NCBI GenBank assembly: GCA_025786725.1
Contig: JAHLTZ010000056.1
Location: forward strand, 1-64,000
DNA: 64,000 bases
Direction of reading: 5' to 3'
DNA from: Syncephalis fuscata
Lineage: Eukaryota > Zoopagomycota > Zoopagomycetes > Zoopagales > Piptocephalidaceae
The notes beneath the pieces are model-generated. The model saw only the letters and a list, made by a program, of their open reading frames with translations. It made no database searches and had not been told where the DNA came from. This document shows, piece after piece, positions 62,935-64,000 of the stretch (the first letter of the stretch is position 1; every line of letters starts with the position of its first letter). Position numbers and translations under genes: made by a program.

Positions 62935-64000
62935 TTAAAATTCAGTTGCGTAATGTCGAGTAATTGATTCTAATGATCGCTGTTTTGTCTCGTATAATTT
63001 TGTCCATACCCATCCACTAATGAATATACAAATCATACTAAATACTCCATATATCCACCAGCCGATTATTTCAATAATAAATGGAAACAACATTTTTATG
63101 GCTACATCTAACGTCCAATAGGCTGCACCTGCCATTGATAGACCACTGGCACGATGTCTGAAAGGTAGTATCTCAGCAGCAAATAACCATGCAATTGGAC
63201 CCCAGCTCAATGAAAATGCTGCAAAAAATAAACAAATAGCAACTAAACACCCATATGGTACCCATAAAGCATCAATATTTGTTTGGTGTATTATTGCTAA
63301 AGTTAGCACTGCGCCATGCGCCATAGACATTAATGCGGCTCCAATTGCTAGTATTTTGCGCCGCCCAACACGGTCCACTAGACATACGCAAAGAGGCGCA
63401 CTAAGCATTGTAGTGATTCCAATTCCCGCCATAACAATAAATTCAACTCTGTCTTTGTAAAAGCCCATTTGTCGTAGAAATATTGGCGTGTGATAAATCA
63501 TAGGGGCTATTCCACAAAGCTGTCGTAGTAATAGCACAGTAATTGCGTGCATAAATTGTTGGCTGGCTAAAACGGTGTACCATTTTTCCTGTGTTTTAAT
63601 TTCATGCTCTTTCGTAGATATACGAATAATTAGCTGAAGCTCATTTTGCAGCATCGAATGCGGATAGCGTGGTCCTCGAAGCTGGGCCAACGTCAATTCG
63701 GCCTTATCCATTTGTCCAGACCATGCAATCCAACGTGGTGATGATGGAAGCCAATAAGTTGTACATAACATGATGATAAATGAAGTCACAACTTGAATAA
63801 TGAATGGTGTACGCCATTCATTTTTGTATTGATTATTCTCAGCCGTTTCAAAACCTGTAAGTGTAGAAATTAATAATCCAAATCCAAACAGTAATTCCTG
63901 ACATGCTACGAATGCACCTCGTGAACCACTGGGTGCAATTTCAGTTAAATAAATAGAACATCCAACCCAAAGTAAACCCATTGATACACCAAAAATAAAC
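62935..64000 (-). CDS. MFS sugar transporter (SP family), partial, 5' end outside window
   Basis: The minus-strand frame is open through the right window edge, so the start is missing. It contains IYLTEIAPSGSRGAF, SSPRWIAWSG, LRQLCGIAPMIYHTPIFLRQ, DRVGRRKILAIG, SWGPIAWLFAAEILPFRHRA and the C-terminal ETKQRSLESITRHYATEF, all in sugar-porter order. It is clearly related to but diverged from the convergent neighbour at 61424-62839: the TM7 motif is RQLCGIAPMIYH instead of QQMSGVNTITYY, so the substrate may differ. Confidence 0.93.
   Translation of the reverse strand, partial: FIFGVSMGLLWVGCSIYLTEIAPSGSRGAFVACQELLFGFGLLISTLTGFETAENNQYKNEWRTPFIIQVVTSFIIMLCTTYWLPSSPRWIAWSGQMDKAELTLAQLRGPRYPHSMLQNELQLIIRISTKEHEIKTQEKWYTVLASQQFMHAITVLLLRQLCGIAPMIYHTPIFLRQMGFYKDRVEFIVMAGIGITTMLSAPLCVCLVDRVGRRKILAIGAALMSMAHGAVLTLAIIHQTNIDALWVPYGCLVAICLFFAAFSLSWGPIAWLFAAEILPFRHRASGLSMAGAAYWTLDVAIKMLFPFIIEIIGWWIYGVFSMICIFISGWVWTKLYETKQRSLESITRHYATEF

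Overview
This looks like nuclear DNA of a filamentous fungus, probably an early-diverging (zygomycete- or chytrid-grade) lineage. The evidence is a chitin synthase fused to a myosin-like motor, a velvet-domain regulator, a fungal-type extracellular Cu-only SOD, a Mep/Amt ammonium transporter, spliceosomal introns mostly 40-150 nt long with GTAAGT-like donors, and a strong A+T bias between genes. I cannot name the species from sequence alone.

Layout, left to right. 1-2855: two minus-strand genes, a partial secreted SOD-like protein and a YPR011C-like mitochondrial carrier. 3246-15772: a repeat block. A non-coding foldback (giant inverted repeat) was hit by a Ty1/copia element (4987-15064, target duplication ATACC) and by a related solo LTR (15238-15514, duplication GTAGT). 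The copia element was itself hit by an apparently complete Ty3/gypsy chromovirus (6333-11785, duplication AAATG). Both retroelements have LTR pairs that look identical by eye, so both insertions appear recent. 16385-19740: a small hypothetical gene, a small secreted protein and a coding-like island. 20179-23766: TMEM33/Pom33-family gene and VPS4, both minus. 25091-28779: class 3 (DAG) lipase. 30884-36700: myosin-motor chitin synthase. 36701-45341: about 8.6 kb with almost no supportable coding. 45342-47890: velvet regulator. 48412-52660: coiled-coil protein, bifunctional PFK-2/FBPase-2 and Arp2/3 subunit 3. 53571-57029: 7TM protein, GNAT acetyltransferase and a decayed gene. 58611-64000: ammonium transporter and two convergent sugar transporters, the last running off the window.

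The unique genes fit hyphal growth (cell-wall synthesis, actin nucleation, ESCRT-III disassembly, ER/nuclear-pore membrane shaping) and nutrient uptake and carbon control (ammonium, sugars, fructose-2,6-bisphosphate). They are not an operon or an obvious metabolic cluster.

Two results deserve most attention. The first is the nested transposon structure, with a textbook -1 frameshift signal (GGGAAAA, 5-nt spacer, perfect 10-bp stem) at the gypsy gag/pol junction. The second is a recurring set of apparent single-base losses that break the frame in otherwise conserved genes (TMEM33, lipase, chitin synthase three times, velvet), while VPS4, the ammonium transporter, ARPC3, the GNAT and the 7TM gene sum to exact reading frames. 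Assembly indels are the simplest explanation, but this needs raw reads. I found no convincing undescribed multi-gene system.
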